DNA from: Owenia fusiformis
Taxonomy: Eukaryota > Annelida > Polychaeta > Sabellida > Oweniidae
DNA: 64,000 nucleotides
Direction of reading: 5' to 3'
NCBI GenBank assembly: GCA_903813345.2
Contig: CAIIXF020000010.1
Span: 36,445,425-36,509,424, forward strand
Position 1 is the first letter of the stretch. Every line of letters begins with the position of its first letter. This document shows, one piece after another, positions 35,601 to 50,600 of this stretch. The notes below the pieces were generated by a model that saw only the letters and a program-made list of their open reading frames with translations, did no database searches and was not told the DNA's origin. A program made the translations under genes and the position numbers.

Positions 35601-38600
35601 GAGACATGTTTTCCACACAGAGACATGTTTTCCACACAGAGACAATGTTTAGCATACAGAGACATGTTTTCCACACAGAGACATGTTTTACATACAGAGA
35701 CATGTTTTCCACACAGAGACAATGTTTTCCATACAGAGACATGTTTAGCATACAGAGACATGTTTTCCACACAGAGACATGTTTTCCATACAGAGACATG
35801 TTTTCCACACAGAGACAATGTTTAGCATACAGAGACATGTTTTCCATACAGAGACAATGTTTTCCATACAGATACATGTTTTGCATACAGAGACATGTTT
35901 TCCATAAAGAAACATGTTTTACATACAGAGACATGTTTTCCACATAGAGACAATGTTTAGCATACAGAAACATGTTTTCCATACAGAGACATGTTTTCCA
36001 TACAGAAACATGTTTTCCATACAGAGACATGTTTTACATACAGAGACATGTTTTCCATACAGAAACATGTTTAGCATACAGAAACATGTTTTCCATACAG
36101 AGACAATGTTTTCCATACAGAGACATGTTTTCCATACAGAGACAATGTTTAGCATACAGAGACAATGTTTTCCATACAGAGACATGTTTTCCACACAGAG
36201 ACATGTTTTCCACACAGATACATGTTTTGCATACAGAGACATGTTTTCCATAAAGAAACATGTTTTCCATACAGAGACATGTTTTCCACACAGAGACATG
36301 TTTAGCAAACATACATTTACCACCAGTTTTACCTTGAATTCCAACAGTATTTCCACCAATCATAGCTTGAGCCACTTCACGAGAGATTTGGAGACAATCC
36401 CTAATAATTTGTAACCAGCCAGTGTTATCTAAATCTGCATACCAACTTGCATCCTTGCTTGCACAATCTGACTTAGACCCTATATAAGAAAATATACAAA
36501 CCTCAAGGCTTCATGTAATATATGAATCTGACTTGGACCCTATATAAGAAAATATACAATCCTCAAGGCTTCATGTAATATATGAATCTGACTTGGACCC
36601 TATATAAGAAAATATACAATCCTCAAGGCTTCATGTAATATATGAATCTGACTTGGACCCTATATAAGAAATTCGAACATGACTGTATTCACGCCTTCTA
36701 TAAACTGTAAACAAAGTCAACATTTCACCCGGGGTATATTCGCGAAGAATACCCCTGGTAATATGTGTAATGTGTGACGTCATAACTGCAGGTCGTAGTA
36801 ATGGCGGACCATAATGAATATTCGAAACATTTTGGTGAGTTTTCATGTTCGAATCGTAATATAGGCCTCAGAGCGGGGGTAATATTGTCAAATACACCCC
36901 TTAGGGCTAGGCACAAACGTTTTCGAACCCCTCACTCCCTTCGGTCATTCTGGGTACAGAAAACAGTTGTGTCTAGCCCTGCGGGGTGTATTCGACAATA
37001 TAACCCCTGCTCTTCGTTCTTTATTTCTTAAATATACAACCCTCAAGGCTTCTTCATGCCATTTCATGACAACTGAAAAAATGACACCATTCATATGGTG
37101 AGAAAAAATACATTTCTCAAAATGGTGTATATTACCAGAATGGAGCCCATAAAATATTTCTGAGCATTAAGTCAAACAAAAACCTAAATAGGTGAATAGA
37201 CAATTCAGTGATAGTACATGTACATAGTATATCCTTTCCATTTTTTTATTATTTTGCTCAGTTGATTTTAAATTCTGGCTATGTAAATGACATACTTAAA
37301 GATCAAGGAATGGCTATGATTCATTTCTTAATGACAGGTGAAGTTATATAATATGGAATTAAAAAAAAAAAAAAAAAAAAAAAACTCTTTTCACCTGGCA
37401 TGCATATCTCCTTGAGTTTCTCAAAGTTTGACTGTAAATCTTTAACAGTTGGCAGACGTTTGTTTAGATTTTTGGTAATTAGTTCTCGTTGCGTATTTCC
37501 CGGATTGGTTTCAAGTATGGCCTTGCACATCCTTGAAAAAGATCAGTTTAAATAATATTACAGGCTGAAAATACCTTACATGATGTAAAAGATGAAATGG
37601 ATATTTATTATTATTTATAGATCAATGGTTGTAAAAACAGACACAAAAATACAACAAGCCATTTGTTACAGATGCTAAACACTATTTGATGGATGCCGAA
37701 CACCAACCACCAAACGCCATCCACAAAAATGATGGAGACAATAACAATATGTTATAATAATATATAACACCACAAGTGGTGACATAAAAAATTGAATAAC
37801 TAATGAAAGACCTCCTAACTTAATAGTATGTTCATTAAAAATAAAAGACTCTTATTCTTCTTAATTCCTTGCATATTCTGTTGTTTTCCATACCTTGTCA
37901 CATTTCAATTATCCCATATTTAGAGGTTATGTCACCATTACGTAAAATATGCCGCAGTTCTCCTAATATAGGCCGACTTTGGGAGGCTCTATGGGGCAAG
38001 TATTACATACCTAGCGAAGCATTTGTATTGAAGTCAATGGGGCAGAAGGTCGACTATAAATTCCTGTCTAGCCGCCAAACTTTTTTACCATGACAATCTT
38101 ATGACATCATGTTTCACTTCGTCCAAATTTCACTCGCAAACAGATGTGTGATGTCATTGATATAACGTAGCCATAGAAATAAAGGTATGTAATACAACAA
38201 TAATGTCATGATGGAATATATGTCTTCGGTCTGTCGTAATTATTCAATGATAGGGACATAACTGCTAAGAATAAAGGCATATATCACGTCATCGTGACAT
38301 AACTGATGTATTACAAACCTTTATTCCCATGGCTATTTTATATCAATGACATCACGCATCTGTGAGCGAGTAGAATTTAATCGAAATGAAACATGACATC
38401 ATGATATTGTCATGGTTATTAAAGAAATCTAATATCAAAACGAGGCAAGCGGGCAATATCGGTGGATATAGCATGCTAACTTTCCTACTTCCATACAAAT
38501 GCTTCGCAAGGAATTTAATACAATCATTTATATACAAGTATACATACATGTAAAAATACCAAGTTAATATAACTTACTTTTCTTCGTAAAGTGTGTTTGC

Positions 38601-41600
38601 CGTATCTGGAATGAGTCGGGCCAGTCTGACCAAAGAAGCACCATTTTCGTAGGAGTAACTCCAAGTCTGAAAGATAGAGTAAGATCTGATATAGAAATAA
38701 AAATATAGTACACCAGTTACTAGATCTGGAGATTTAGTATTTGGGCGTGCAAATTTTTCTTACTGTTAGCCATTTCTGTATAAGATCATCAATTCAAAAA
38801 TACTACATAAATGAACATTTCCCATGTAACCTTCAATATATATTGTTTTCTCAAAATTTTGGGATGCCGCCTATGTTCTGAAAATGACCGATTCACGAAA
38901 TTAGATATGTAAGACCCAACTACACCAGCAGTTCAGCACATATCAAATTCAATTCTTCAATTCTGCATACCACAAATGGAAAATCTACCTTTGCCTACGG
39001 CTAAATGAAACCTACACATATACGCTTTACGCTGATTGAATACTTACAGAGACACGATTCTTGATGTTATACGCTGTTCCCTTTGTTATATCCGGATCTG
39101 TCACTGAAGATGGCACGACAAAGCTCTCGGGCAGACTGAAAAATCATCCAAAAATGTGTGGTGCTAACATCTTCAGAATAACTGTTCAATCGTGATAAGT
39201 CATATTTATGTTATGTTTTATCCTTTTTACATGCTATTATTGTATATTCAGTCAAGTTTAGACTGTGGAAACAGTCATGATTTGCCAATAGGGTGTGGAG
39301 GGAGCTAAATAGAGTGTGGTGCTGCGCCACAGTCTAAAAGCCTGGCAAGAGCCCTGAATGACTAAATTTAAATACTGACATTAAATTGATTTTAGCTGAT
39401 TAAATTGTCGCACATAGTTATTCAAGGATTTAAGGGCACAATGAATTGTTGATGATTTATTAGAACATTCTTTTCTTTCAAGAAAATTCTTTAAGCAAGG
39501 CTGGCAAACATCACATTAATGAGCATTATGCAATTTTTTAGTGGGTTTGGTGCTTATGTTCTTTTCAACCACTGCAAAAAAATGCGAAAAATATTCTCAA
39601 GAGTAGTGAAAATTCAAGCAGAAGTAAAATTAAGGGTCAATACCAGATTTTATAAGTTGCCTAATTTGTTGCCATGGTAACCTGACAAAAATCTCAAGAA
39701 CATTTATTATTTGTTAGGTTGTTACAAATTTCAACGTGTAACAACTGTTACTATGGTCACAAAATGGCATCACTTTTGTGGGTGACATAAAAACACAATG
39801 TTACCAAAGAAACCAATTCTATTTTTCATCATAAAAAATCAATGAAGAATTAAGAAAGATGTATTTGATCAGTTTTAAATCATAAATTAACACAGACACA
39901 CATATTAGAATTAACACTTAATGGACAGTTGTTAAACATTTGAAATTTGCAACAACCTAACAAATAATAAATGTTTCTTGAGATTTTTGTCAGGTTACCA
40001 TGGCAACAAATTAGGCAACTTATAAAATCTGGTATTGACCCTTTATTTACTTCTGCTTGAATTTTCACTACTCTTGAGAATATTTTTCGAATTTTTTTGC
40101 AGTGGTTGAAAAGAATATAAGCACCATGTTACCATGGCAACAAATTAGGCAACATTATCACTAACCTACAACTCCTACTGTAGGAAGAATTGACTAGAGT
40201 TACTCTCCATTTGTCGGAACAGTGGAGGCGTTTCAGCTCACCCTCCCAATGAGATGGCATATCATACATGACAGTGGGGTAGGGCAGTTCTGTAAACCAG
40301 AATATTAATTATAAATAAATATAAGTACACAAATACAACATAATTTCTACACTATTTATAAAATTAGAATGATACATCAGTGAGCAACAGTTATTTTATC
40401 TCATCGATTCTGGTCTTCTTCAATTTTAAAGTTTTGTAATTTTTTTATGGATAGTCTACCGTATAAAAAGTGGTATTTAATCTGAGTGCTTAATTTGCCG
40501 AAATTTTATCATTTTCCTAATTCTAATTTTCCTCATGACAAGAAACGTCCCATTGGATGACATTATAAACATAATATTTCTGATATTCAATTTTCTGAAC
40601 CTGGCAAAAATTAGGCAATAGACAAATTAAATGATAAGGCAAAATTACCACTTATACAGTATTACATCACTTATTTCATGAACAAAAGATACCTTCATGG
40701 CACTATACACGAGGGGAAAGTCTACCCACCTATATACAACCTACCCCCTACAACAATTTCCTCACCCTGGAAGCAAAAATAGCTGGTCAAATATCATCAA
40801 AAAATCTGATTATTGATAATACGCATTTAAAAAGTCTCTATTCCGGGGACCAAGTATTGCCTAAGAAACCCACCCCTGGGACAATACTGTGTGTAAAACT
40901 CCCAACTCTCCCCGTGGGGACTCACGCAAACCTCTGAATGGTGCATTAGCTCTTACCTTTCGTTGATTCTGGGCTGGCATAGTCAAAAGCGAAGAGTAAA
41001 TCTGGACGCGCTGGGAAAGCATGGTGAACTAGGGCATTGACAACCTAAAAAAATAAATAATAAAATAAAACACAAAAATGAAATACTTGCATATGTACAT
41101 GCACAATTGAAAATAGTTGTTAATGCTATCCTGAGGTGCAACAATATGTTGTTTCTATTGAACACAAATTATTGAGAATGTTATTCCAAAATAAATGGAT
41201 GGCATTTTTTGTGTCACCCTGTACATGCATAATTGAACTGAAATAAATGCACAATTGAAAATATGCAAAACTGAGTAATATGCACAACAGAGACATGTGC
41301 ACAATGGAGATATGTGCACAATTGAGATATATGCACAATTGAGATATCTCCATCAGTGAAATATATGCAAAATAGAAATTCAAGCATAACTAAACCGTAT
41401 AATCTGAATAATTGAAAATGCACAATTGAATATAAATGTAATACACAATTTACTTATTTGCACAACTGAACTATATTCATTCAAAAGTAATATGTGCACG
41501 ATTGAAAAATATACGAGATAAATGAATAAACCTTACAGATTTTGTTTCGTCTTTTGTAGTCATCTTGAAGCTGAATGTCAAAATTCTAAAATTCTGAAAT

Positions 41601-44600
41601 AAAATAGAGGAATTTATTTATCAAATCTCTTATCAAATGTTTGATTGGTCAATTGCAAAAGAACCTCGCACTATTACATGGTTACTTCTACTTCATACTG
41701 GATAAAATATAAATAAAGATGATCAATTTTGTAAAATTTAATAGAAAAGTAAAATTAACATTTTCAAATTTCCATGACAGATAATATACAGTAGAACCTG
41801 CTAAGTGGAACACCTCCGTAAGTGGAACACCTCGAAAGTGGAACGCTTTTTCAAAGTCCCGTTTTAAAAACCCATTGACTTAGTGTTAATTGAACCTCTG
41901 TAAGTGGAACACTTCCAAACTTGAACAGTGAACACCCCATATTGAAAAATTAACCTGCTAAGTGGAACAGTCAAATTCCATAAATTTCAATATTGATACT
42001 TATGTAAACAGAATTAACCTCCTACGGTGATATCTGGGTATGAAAATAGGTAATAATTTGATAATTGGCAAATTAGATTTTTTAATGGATTACCATTCAG
42101 CAAATTGGATTAACCTCCTGTAGAGGTCAACACATGATGGAACCACTAATTAATTTGATAATCAGCAAATTAGGATTTCATAAGATTATCATTCAGAAAA
42201 TTGGATTAACCTCCTGTAGAGATGGACATGTGATGCTACCACTAATTTATACCCCTTGCTGTTTGTTTCAAACTTGATAAGTAAGATTAAGAATGTCAGT
42301 TAAAAAACAATTGAATTATTAGCAGTAGGAACAAGTCTTTAAAACTTAATTGCCAAACCGTTGTACCGGAGACTGGCAGAATGAGGAGGATTAAGAATGT
42401 CAGAACATTTTTGGCAGAATGAGGAGGATTAAGAATGTCAGATACCTTTTTAAGTAAACCAAATGGATTATTAATGGTATATACCCAGGGGAAAATCTGG
42501 GAACCAACAAGGGGGGGGGCAAATTTCAAGTCTAATAAAAAATATTCCGCTCTTGCGCGGAAAAAACTTTTTGGCCCCTAAAAGCAAAATGTGGGACCAA
42601 AGTTTGCAAATTTAAGGCCCATTTTCTTCAGAATTTGGTCTAAGATTATAAAATAAACCTAAAAAGGCCAAGTAATGCCACAAAGCCCACTTATTGGGGC
42701 CTTAGGGCCAATTTTTTGTATATGTGCCCTGCAATGAAGGGAGAATCATATTTCCAGTGATACATATAAATTCTATATTTGATCTTGTATGTTCATTAAA
42801 TCCCCGCGAACCCAAAACCTCCGTAAGTGGAACACCTCCTAAGTGGAACGCTTTTTGGCAGAACGGAGGGTGTTCCACTTACACAGGTTCTACTGTAATA
42901 CAATTGCTGCAAATGGTTTTCGTAACATTTTTGCAATAAATACACCAAAAAATTAAGAAAGAGATTTAAAAAAATTTTTTTACCTTGCAGTGGACTTCTA
43001 TCGTCTTTGTACTACTTGGAATTCCACCGACCATGAGTTTCACTCTCTTTGTATTCTTCTTTGAAACTGAAAAAGTGATAGAAAAATAAGTTATACAACC
43101 TAACAGAAATTCAAGAACTTCAACAGAAAAAATATTCTGTAACATTTTAGACTGTGATATTACTTGGATACCAAGCTGTACTTTATTGGAGCACACCCAA
43201 CTTTTAAATTAAAAGATGGATAATCTGAACTTACATGTACTCTGTTCTTACAGGGGGTTTCTCTCTAATCTACTTCTTAATACCTATGTGCCGCCCAAAG
43301 ACCCCCCTTTTCAGCATTTTTTCCAGAGCAATTTCCTCTCAAGATTAAAGGTTTCCATGTTTAATTTCTCCGAGACTAATAAATGACTAAAAAATCAACT
43401 TTTCTAGTGACTTAATCCAGGCCTCAGCAATTGACTTAACGGATTTAATACAATTTTCTATAGAAAATATACCAACCCAAATTATTTGGAGTAAACCCTC
43501 CGGGATCAATGCGACCAATAGGCACTCATTTAACTCCCCTATATTTCTGCACATTAAATTGAAATACGCTTTCCTTTAAATCTACATACCCCTAATTCCT
43601 ACCACTAACCCAAATACATTTTGTTTGAAATCCTAATCACGAACAGAGAACACAAAGAACTCATTGATACTAGCCGTACTGAGAGATACATCATCAGTCG
43701 TCAAATCCAATTTCAGTGGTTATGCAACAGACTTTCTCTCGAAATCAATGCTTAAACAAAATTTGATTTTTATTGGAAACGCCAAGCAGAGTTGATTGGC
43801 TGTCACATGTATTTCAAAGTATGAGATGGTAATTAGCAAGACGTAGTTACAAAATACACATATATAATACGTTTGTCACATTTGCTTCTATGTTCAGTTC
43901 CAGCCCCCAGCCAGTACCAGTAAATTTGAAAATCCCCGGGCTGATATTTTTAGATCTAGATTCATCAGAAATGATCACATTAACAAACAGGATTTAAAAC
44001 TTCAAGGATGCAAGCCCCGGATCCCCATTATTGGTAGGCCATTGGCTTCCCATTTCCTCAAGAGCATGCTAATTCTAAATGTAACACAACACCCATGTAC
44101 TCTATTACTTGTTTATGAAAATTTTCTACTCTAGTCTACAGGGTGTCCCGAAAGTATGGGACCCCCCTCTCAGGAGACTTGTAGCAATGTATCCATAGTA
44201 TGTGTCCTATATCATTTTAAAGCTTATCCAAAGTAACATAAATTTACAAAGTATCATGGTTCAACTCATAAATGAGAAAAAGGTTAGGAGCTGTTTCAAA
44301 GACACTGAACTGAACTCCACATTTGGCCAAACACCAAATTTGAAATGCCTGTAACTTTCCCCATTTTTTAGTTGAACAATGATACTCAACAAATCAAGTA
44401 TTTTTGGATTTAAGCTTTAAAATGCTATATGACACATATTATGGAGACATTGGTATATGTCTGCCTAGTGGGGGGGGGTCCCATACTTTCGGGACACCCT
44501 GTATTTTACATCTTAAATAGATCATAACCACCATCGTATTTTCATCATTTGTAATGCTCCCAATCTACACGTACATAGCCCACCTTAACTCACGTAATGC

Positions 44601-47600
44601 TCCCAATCTACACATACATAGACCACCTTAACTCACGTAATGCTCCCAATCTACATGTACATAGACCACCTTAACTCACGTAATGCTCCCAATCTACACA
44701 AACATAGCCCACCTTAACTCACGTAATGCTCCCAATCTACATGTACATAGACCACCTTAACTCACGTAATGCTCCCAATCTACATGTACATAGACCACCT
44801 TAACTCACGTAATGCTCCCAATCTACACAAACATAGCCCACCTTATCTCACGTAATGCTCCCAATCTACATGTACATAGACCACCTTAACTCACGTAATG
44901 CTCCCAATCTACATGTACATAGACCACCTTAACTCACGTAATGCTCCCAATATACACAAACATAGCCCACCTTAACTCACGTTATGCTCCCAATCTACAT
45001 GTACATAGACCACCTTAACTCACGTAATGCTCCCAATCTACACATACATAGACCACCTTAACTCATGTAATGCTCCCAATCTACACATACATAGACCACC
45101 TTAACTCACGTAATGCTCCCAATCTACACATACATAGACCACCTTAACTCACGTAATGCTCCCAATCTACACAAACATAGCCCACCTTAACTCACGTAAT
45201 GCTCCCAATCTACATGTACATAGACCACCTTAACTCACGTAATGCTCCCAATCTACATGTACATAGACCACCTTAACTCACGTAATGCTCCCAATCTACA
45301 CAAACATAGCCCACCTTAACTCACGTAATGCTCCCAATCTACATGTACATAGACCACCTTAACTCACGTAATGCTCCCAATCTACACGGACATAGACCAC
45401 CTTAACTCACGTAATGCTCCCAATCTACACGTACATAGACCACCTTAACTCACGTAATGCTCCCAATCTACACGGACATAGACCACCTTAACTCACGTAA
45501 TGCTCCCAATCTACACGTACATTGACCACCTTAACTCACGTAATGCTCCCAATCTACACGTACATAGACCACCTTAACTCACGTAATGCTCCCAATCTAC
45601 ACGGACATAGACCACCTTAACTCACGTAATGCTCCCAATCTACACGTACATTGACCACCTTAACTCACGTAATGCTCCCAATCTACACGTACATAGACCA
45701 CCTTAACTCACGTAATGCTCCCAATCTACACATACATAGACCACCTTAACTCACGTAATGCTCCCAATCTACACATACATAGACCACCTTAACTCACGTA
45801 ATGCTCCCAATCTACACATACATAGACCACCTTAACTCACGTAATGCTCCCAATCTACACATACATAGACCACCTTAACTCACGTAATGCTCCCAATCTA
45901 CACATACATAGACCACCTTAACTCACGTAACACTCCCAATCTACACATACATAGACCACCTTAACTCATGTAATGCTCCCAATCTACACATACATAGACC
46001 ACCTTAACTCACGTAATGCTCCCAATCTACACATACATAGACCACCTTAACTCACGTAATGCTCCCAATCTACACAAACATAGCCCACCTTAACTCACGT
46101 AATGCTCCCAATCTACATGTACATAGACCACCTTAACTCACGTAATGCTCCCAATCTACATGTACATAGACCACCTTAACTCACGTAATGCTCCCAATCT
46201 ACACAAACATAGCCCACCTTAACTCACGTAATGCTCCCAATCTATATGTACATAGACCACCTTAACTCACGTAATGCTCCCAATCTACACGGACATAGAC
46301 CACCTTAACTCACGTAATGCTCCCAATCTACACGTACATAGACCACCTTAACTCACGTAATGCTCCCAATCTACACGGACATAGACCACCTTAACTCACG
46401 TAATGCTCCCAATCTACACGTACATTGACCACCTTAACTCACGTAATGCTCCCAATCTACACGTACATAGACCACCTTAACTCACGTAATGCTCCCAATC
46501 TACACATACATAGACCACCTTAACTCACGTAATGCTCCCAATCTACACATACATAGACCACCTTAACTCACGTAATGCTCCCAATCTACACATACATAGA
46601 CCACCTTAACTCACGTAATGCTCCCAATCTACACATACATAGACCACCTTAACTCACGTAATGCTCCCAATCTACACGTACATAGACCACCTTAACTCAC
46701 GTAATGCTCCCAATCTACACGTACATTGACCACCTTAACTCACGTGATGCTCCAAATCTACACATACATAGACCACCTTAACTCACGTAATGCTCCCAAT
46801 CTACATGTACATAGACCACCTTAACTCACGTTATGCTCCCAATCTACATGTACATAGACCACCTTAACTCACGTAATGCTCCCAATCTACACGTACATTG
46901 ACCACCTTAACTCACGTGATGCTCCAAATCTACACATACATAGACCACCTTAACTCACGTAATGCTCCCAATCTACATGTACATAGACCACCTTAACTCA
47001 CGTTATGCTCCCAATCTACATGTACATGGCCCACCTTAACTCACCTACACATGCATTCCTTGTATATGTGCTTACTATAGTGAACATAATCCCAAAATAA
47101 ACAAAAATGGCACAAATGATATCATTATTGGATAACAGATCTCAAGGGGACAAATACAGGCTATATACATCTAAGAGATTTTTTTACTTTACTTCTTGAT
47201 GATTAATTTCTTAACTCTCTGATTTGATAATCGTGATTTTCTTTCTTCATGTACAATTCAGTGTCCCCTTCATGCCTATTTACTTATTCTGCTAATTCCA
47301 TCAATTTCTTATCTTTTTAATTTCAAAACATGAGCTATGACGTTTAACCTTTAAAATACTTACCAGAATAAACTGTGTCGACACAAGATAGAGAGATGTC
47401 ATATTCATCGAGGAGCAAATTCCTTTGTTTAGATCCCATCTAAAAATAAATAAAACAAACAAATAAATAAATAAATAAGATAATCATGAAAATGTTATTA
47501 GATCAAGCCTGTCTTTTGAGTATATCTATCTAGATCTCAAAACTACATGAAAATACATAAAACAAACTTCCCAATGGTTTCATTGATTTAAATATTTCAC

Positions 47601-50600
47601 TGTTTTAATATTCCGTGGTACTTAACAGGAAATGACAAAACAGGAAGTGACAAAACCATGCTGGATTTCAAACATTTTTTGAACCAAAATAACAGAGTTC
47701 TGTTTTGACCTCCAGTCAGTTTAACTAGTTCTACATATCATTTACATGACCAGGATCACAATGGCCATGGTCAGAATGACCTTAAACATGATGAAATAAC
47801 TTTTTCAGCCCTCTGAAAATGTGGCTGTAAAATAGCTAAAAGTAGAAGCTTAGAACAGAACTCTGTTATCTTGGTTCAAAAAATGTTTGAAATTCAGCAT
47901 GGTTTTGTCACTTCCTGTTTTGCCATTTCCTGTTAAGTTAATGTTTGAAGCAAGTGTATATTTATTACTGGGAAATTGTTTTTCTGACATAATCGTCAGC
48001 TTTTATATGAAGATAAAGTACATGAAGGTGCAGACACAAAATCATTTATAATTAATTTCACGAATACTAAAACTCACCAATTCATATGATCTTTTTTATA
48101 GATTTTTATCAATTTATTTTTTCATTTCTTACCAATTCATACGAAGACCTATCAGCAGTTAAGAAGCTTAGTTTGAAGTTTGTGCAAAAGAGGGAGCCAT
48201 ATGTCCCACTTCCTTGTTTCTGGTCGCTATAGGGACTGACCTTGAGAACATTGTGTGCTGTTCCTATTAGAATTTCACCTAGAAAATTAAATGGATAATA
48301 AGGAAGTGATTTTTGCCAATAATTGCCTATTTTCTGCCTTTTGGCATGAACATATAAAAATATGAATGTTTAAAGTGGTACATGTAGTTGAGTAAAGATG
48401 AAAACCAATTCCACATAATTGAAACATTAGTTGTGTAAATTAGACTATTGTGTATTGTCAAACTAGTGCCTAATAAACGACATGACAAGTTTTCCACTTA
48501 TACTGTAGTTGCACTTTATTATATCAAAATGTTTTTTCAAAACTAATTTAAAATGTCAAAGTAGTAAGAAGACTGGCATATATATCCGCTGAAAGTGGTA
48601 ACCAAAAAAAGAGTTTCAAAATGTTTGCTTTCATTTGAGATATAATACATCCTAGATTTATAACTCACATAATAAGGCATTAACATTAACTGATAGCTAC
48701 AAAATAATATAATTTTGGGCACACAATACAGTTCTCTTTGGATTTATTATAATATGGATAGAAATCATTCTGATTTATCAGAGTCTCACTTTTATCTAGC
48801 ACTTTGGTGAGTATTCCAAAGGGTAATACTTGCTGTTGATCCCACAATGTATATCTGTTCTTTTTTTCCAATTAAATTCAAATTGCTTCTGGTTAATAAG
48901 TAAATCCTGATTGTTGAAAATCTAATGAGCCATGAAATGTATACGCCCCATCTTTTTCATGTATTGGATGAAACATTGTATGACTGATTTTTAATTCAAT
49001 AAATTGAATTGAATTGAATATGTATTGATTAGACTGACCTGGAAGGAGACTTGGCTCCAGTTTTGCATCCATCACATTTGAAGCCTAAAAGCAAAAAAAG
49101 AAAATCCAATAAGTTCTTCAAATGGCTTTTATTTTACCATCAAATAGTGTAGATTTTTCAGTGATATTCCTGGCATCAAAGCAACAGTGATGAAAATGAT
49201 GAGATATTGGGGTATGTTTGTATTTCAAGATTTGGGGTATGTTTGTATTTCAAGATTTGGGGTATGTTTGTAATTTGTACTTTGTATTTCAAGATTTCAG
49301 GTAAAATCAGGTTGAAGAGTACCCTACTTAAAATCTGGAGTCGAGAACTCACTTAAACAAAACATGACACTTCTTCACAACATCATTTTGTAGTTGGAGC
49401 ACAGAGGGGTGAAAAATGACAACAAGGAAAACCAGTCACTCACCAATGTTGTTGCCAAATAATAACCATATCAATGCTAAAATGTAAGGGAGATTTTTGT
49501 CAACATCAAATAGAGTAAAAGGAAATAGCAGTGGTAATAAAATTGCAATTTATCAAAAGGGACCATCTCAAACTGTTGATGGCATCCAAAATTGAATATC
49601 AAGCTCTACGTTACAATGACAGTCTTCAATATTTCTTCCCGTTGTTTTCATACATTTTGCTTTTTTCAGAATCTTGTAGACCATAGCTTTTATGTTTCAA
49701 TGTGATTTAGATAAGATGATTTTCCCAAGACTAAATTTGTATGTGAACATCTGACCTTTCTCAAAATATTGTGTTTTTGAGAGGGTTGTCTTATTACATA
49801 TATTGTACATATAGTACCTTGCCCATAGCCAGCTTTTACCAGGAGGGGGAGCGTTTTTCCAGGGGGAGGGAGCTTTTTCACAATTTTGGCTAAAATCTAG
49901 TGGTGGGACTCGGCACCAAAATCTCTACTCGAGTAGAATGATAAATTTGACGATCGAGTAGACGATTTTGGCGATTATTTTTTTTAAAAATTGACAAAAA
50001 TTAGAACCTGAAAAATCAAGGCATTTGTCACTACTTACATCGACTTTTAGTTTAATGACCACTCAATGATGTAGTTCTGAACGGATTAGGTTCCGTTTTG
50101 CTTAAATCGTGACTATGGAAGGTAAATCGCGATTTTTCTCAGAAATTTTCAGGATCACGATTTTCAAATTTTCAATCGATTGATCATTTTTCTAGGCTCA
50201 TTCGAGTTCGAGTCGATTACCCGAGTCACTCGTTACACCACTACTAAAATCATGCGAAAAATTCTGGTGGTGAAAAACTGCATGATTTTGAAAGAAATAA
50301 CTCTCAGTGATCTTCCCAGGATTTTTTCTGTAAAGGGTGTTATTTTACCAAATTTGGTCAAAACAACTTAATGTAACCAATTTGGCAGAGTGCAAACACA
50401 TTTTCAACACAAACAGTGTGACGTGTAATTTTCGGATTCAGGTAAATATGAAGAGCACTTTTAACAAATTCAATTTTTCGGGTTATGATATATCTAACAG
50501 ACTGATAGAAAAAAAACTATAAATTTATATAAACATCGCTACAGGGTTTCAAAGTTGAAGGATATGACTTCCTGTAAATGACAATCATAATACTATTTGT

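Noticed and set aside
34065-36414. Dozens of overlapping ORFs rich in Cys, Lys and His
   Set aside because: All arise from the 19/20-bp minisatellite; frames overlap on both strands.
44551-47043. CRISPR-like array of 43-bp units
   Set aside because: The variable hexamers are recurring variants, not unique spacers; it is a satellite.
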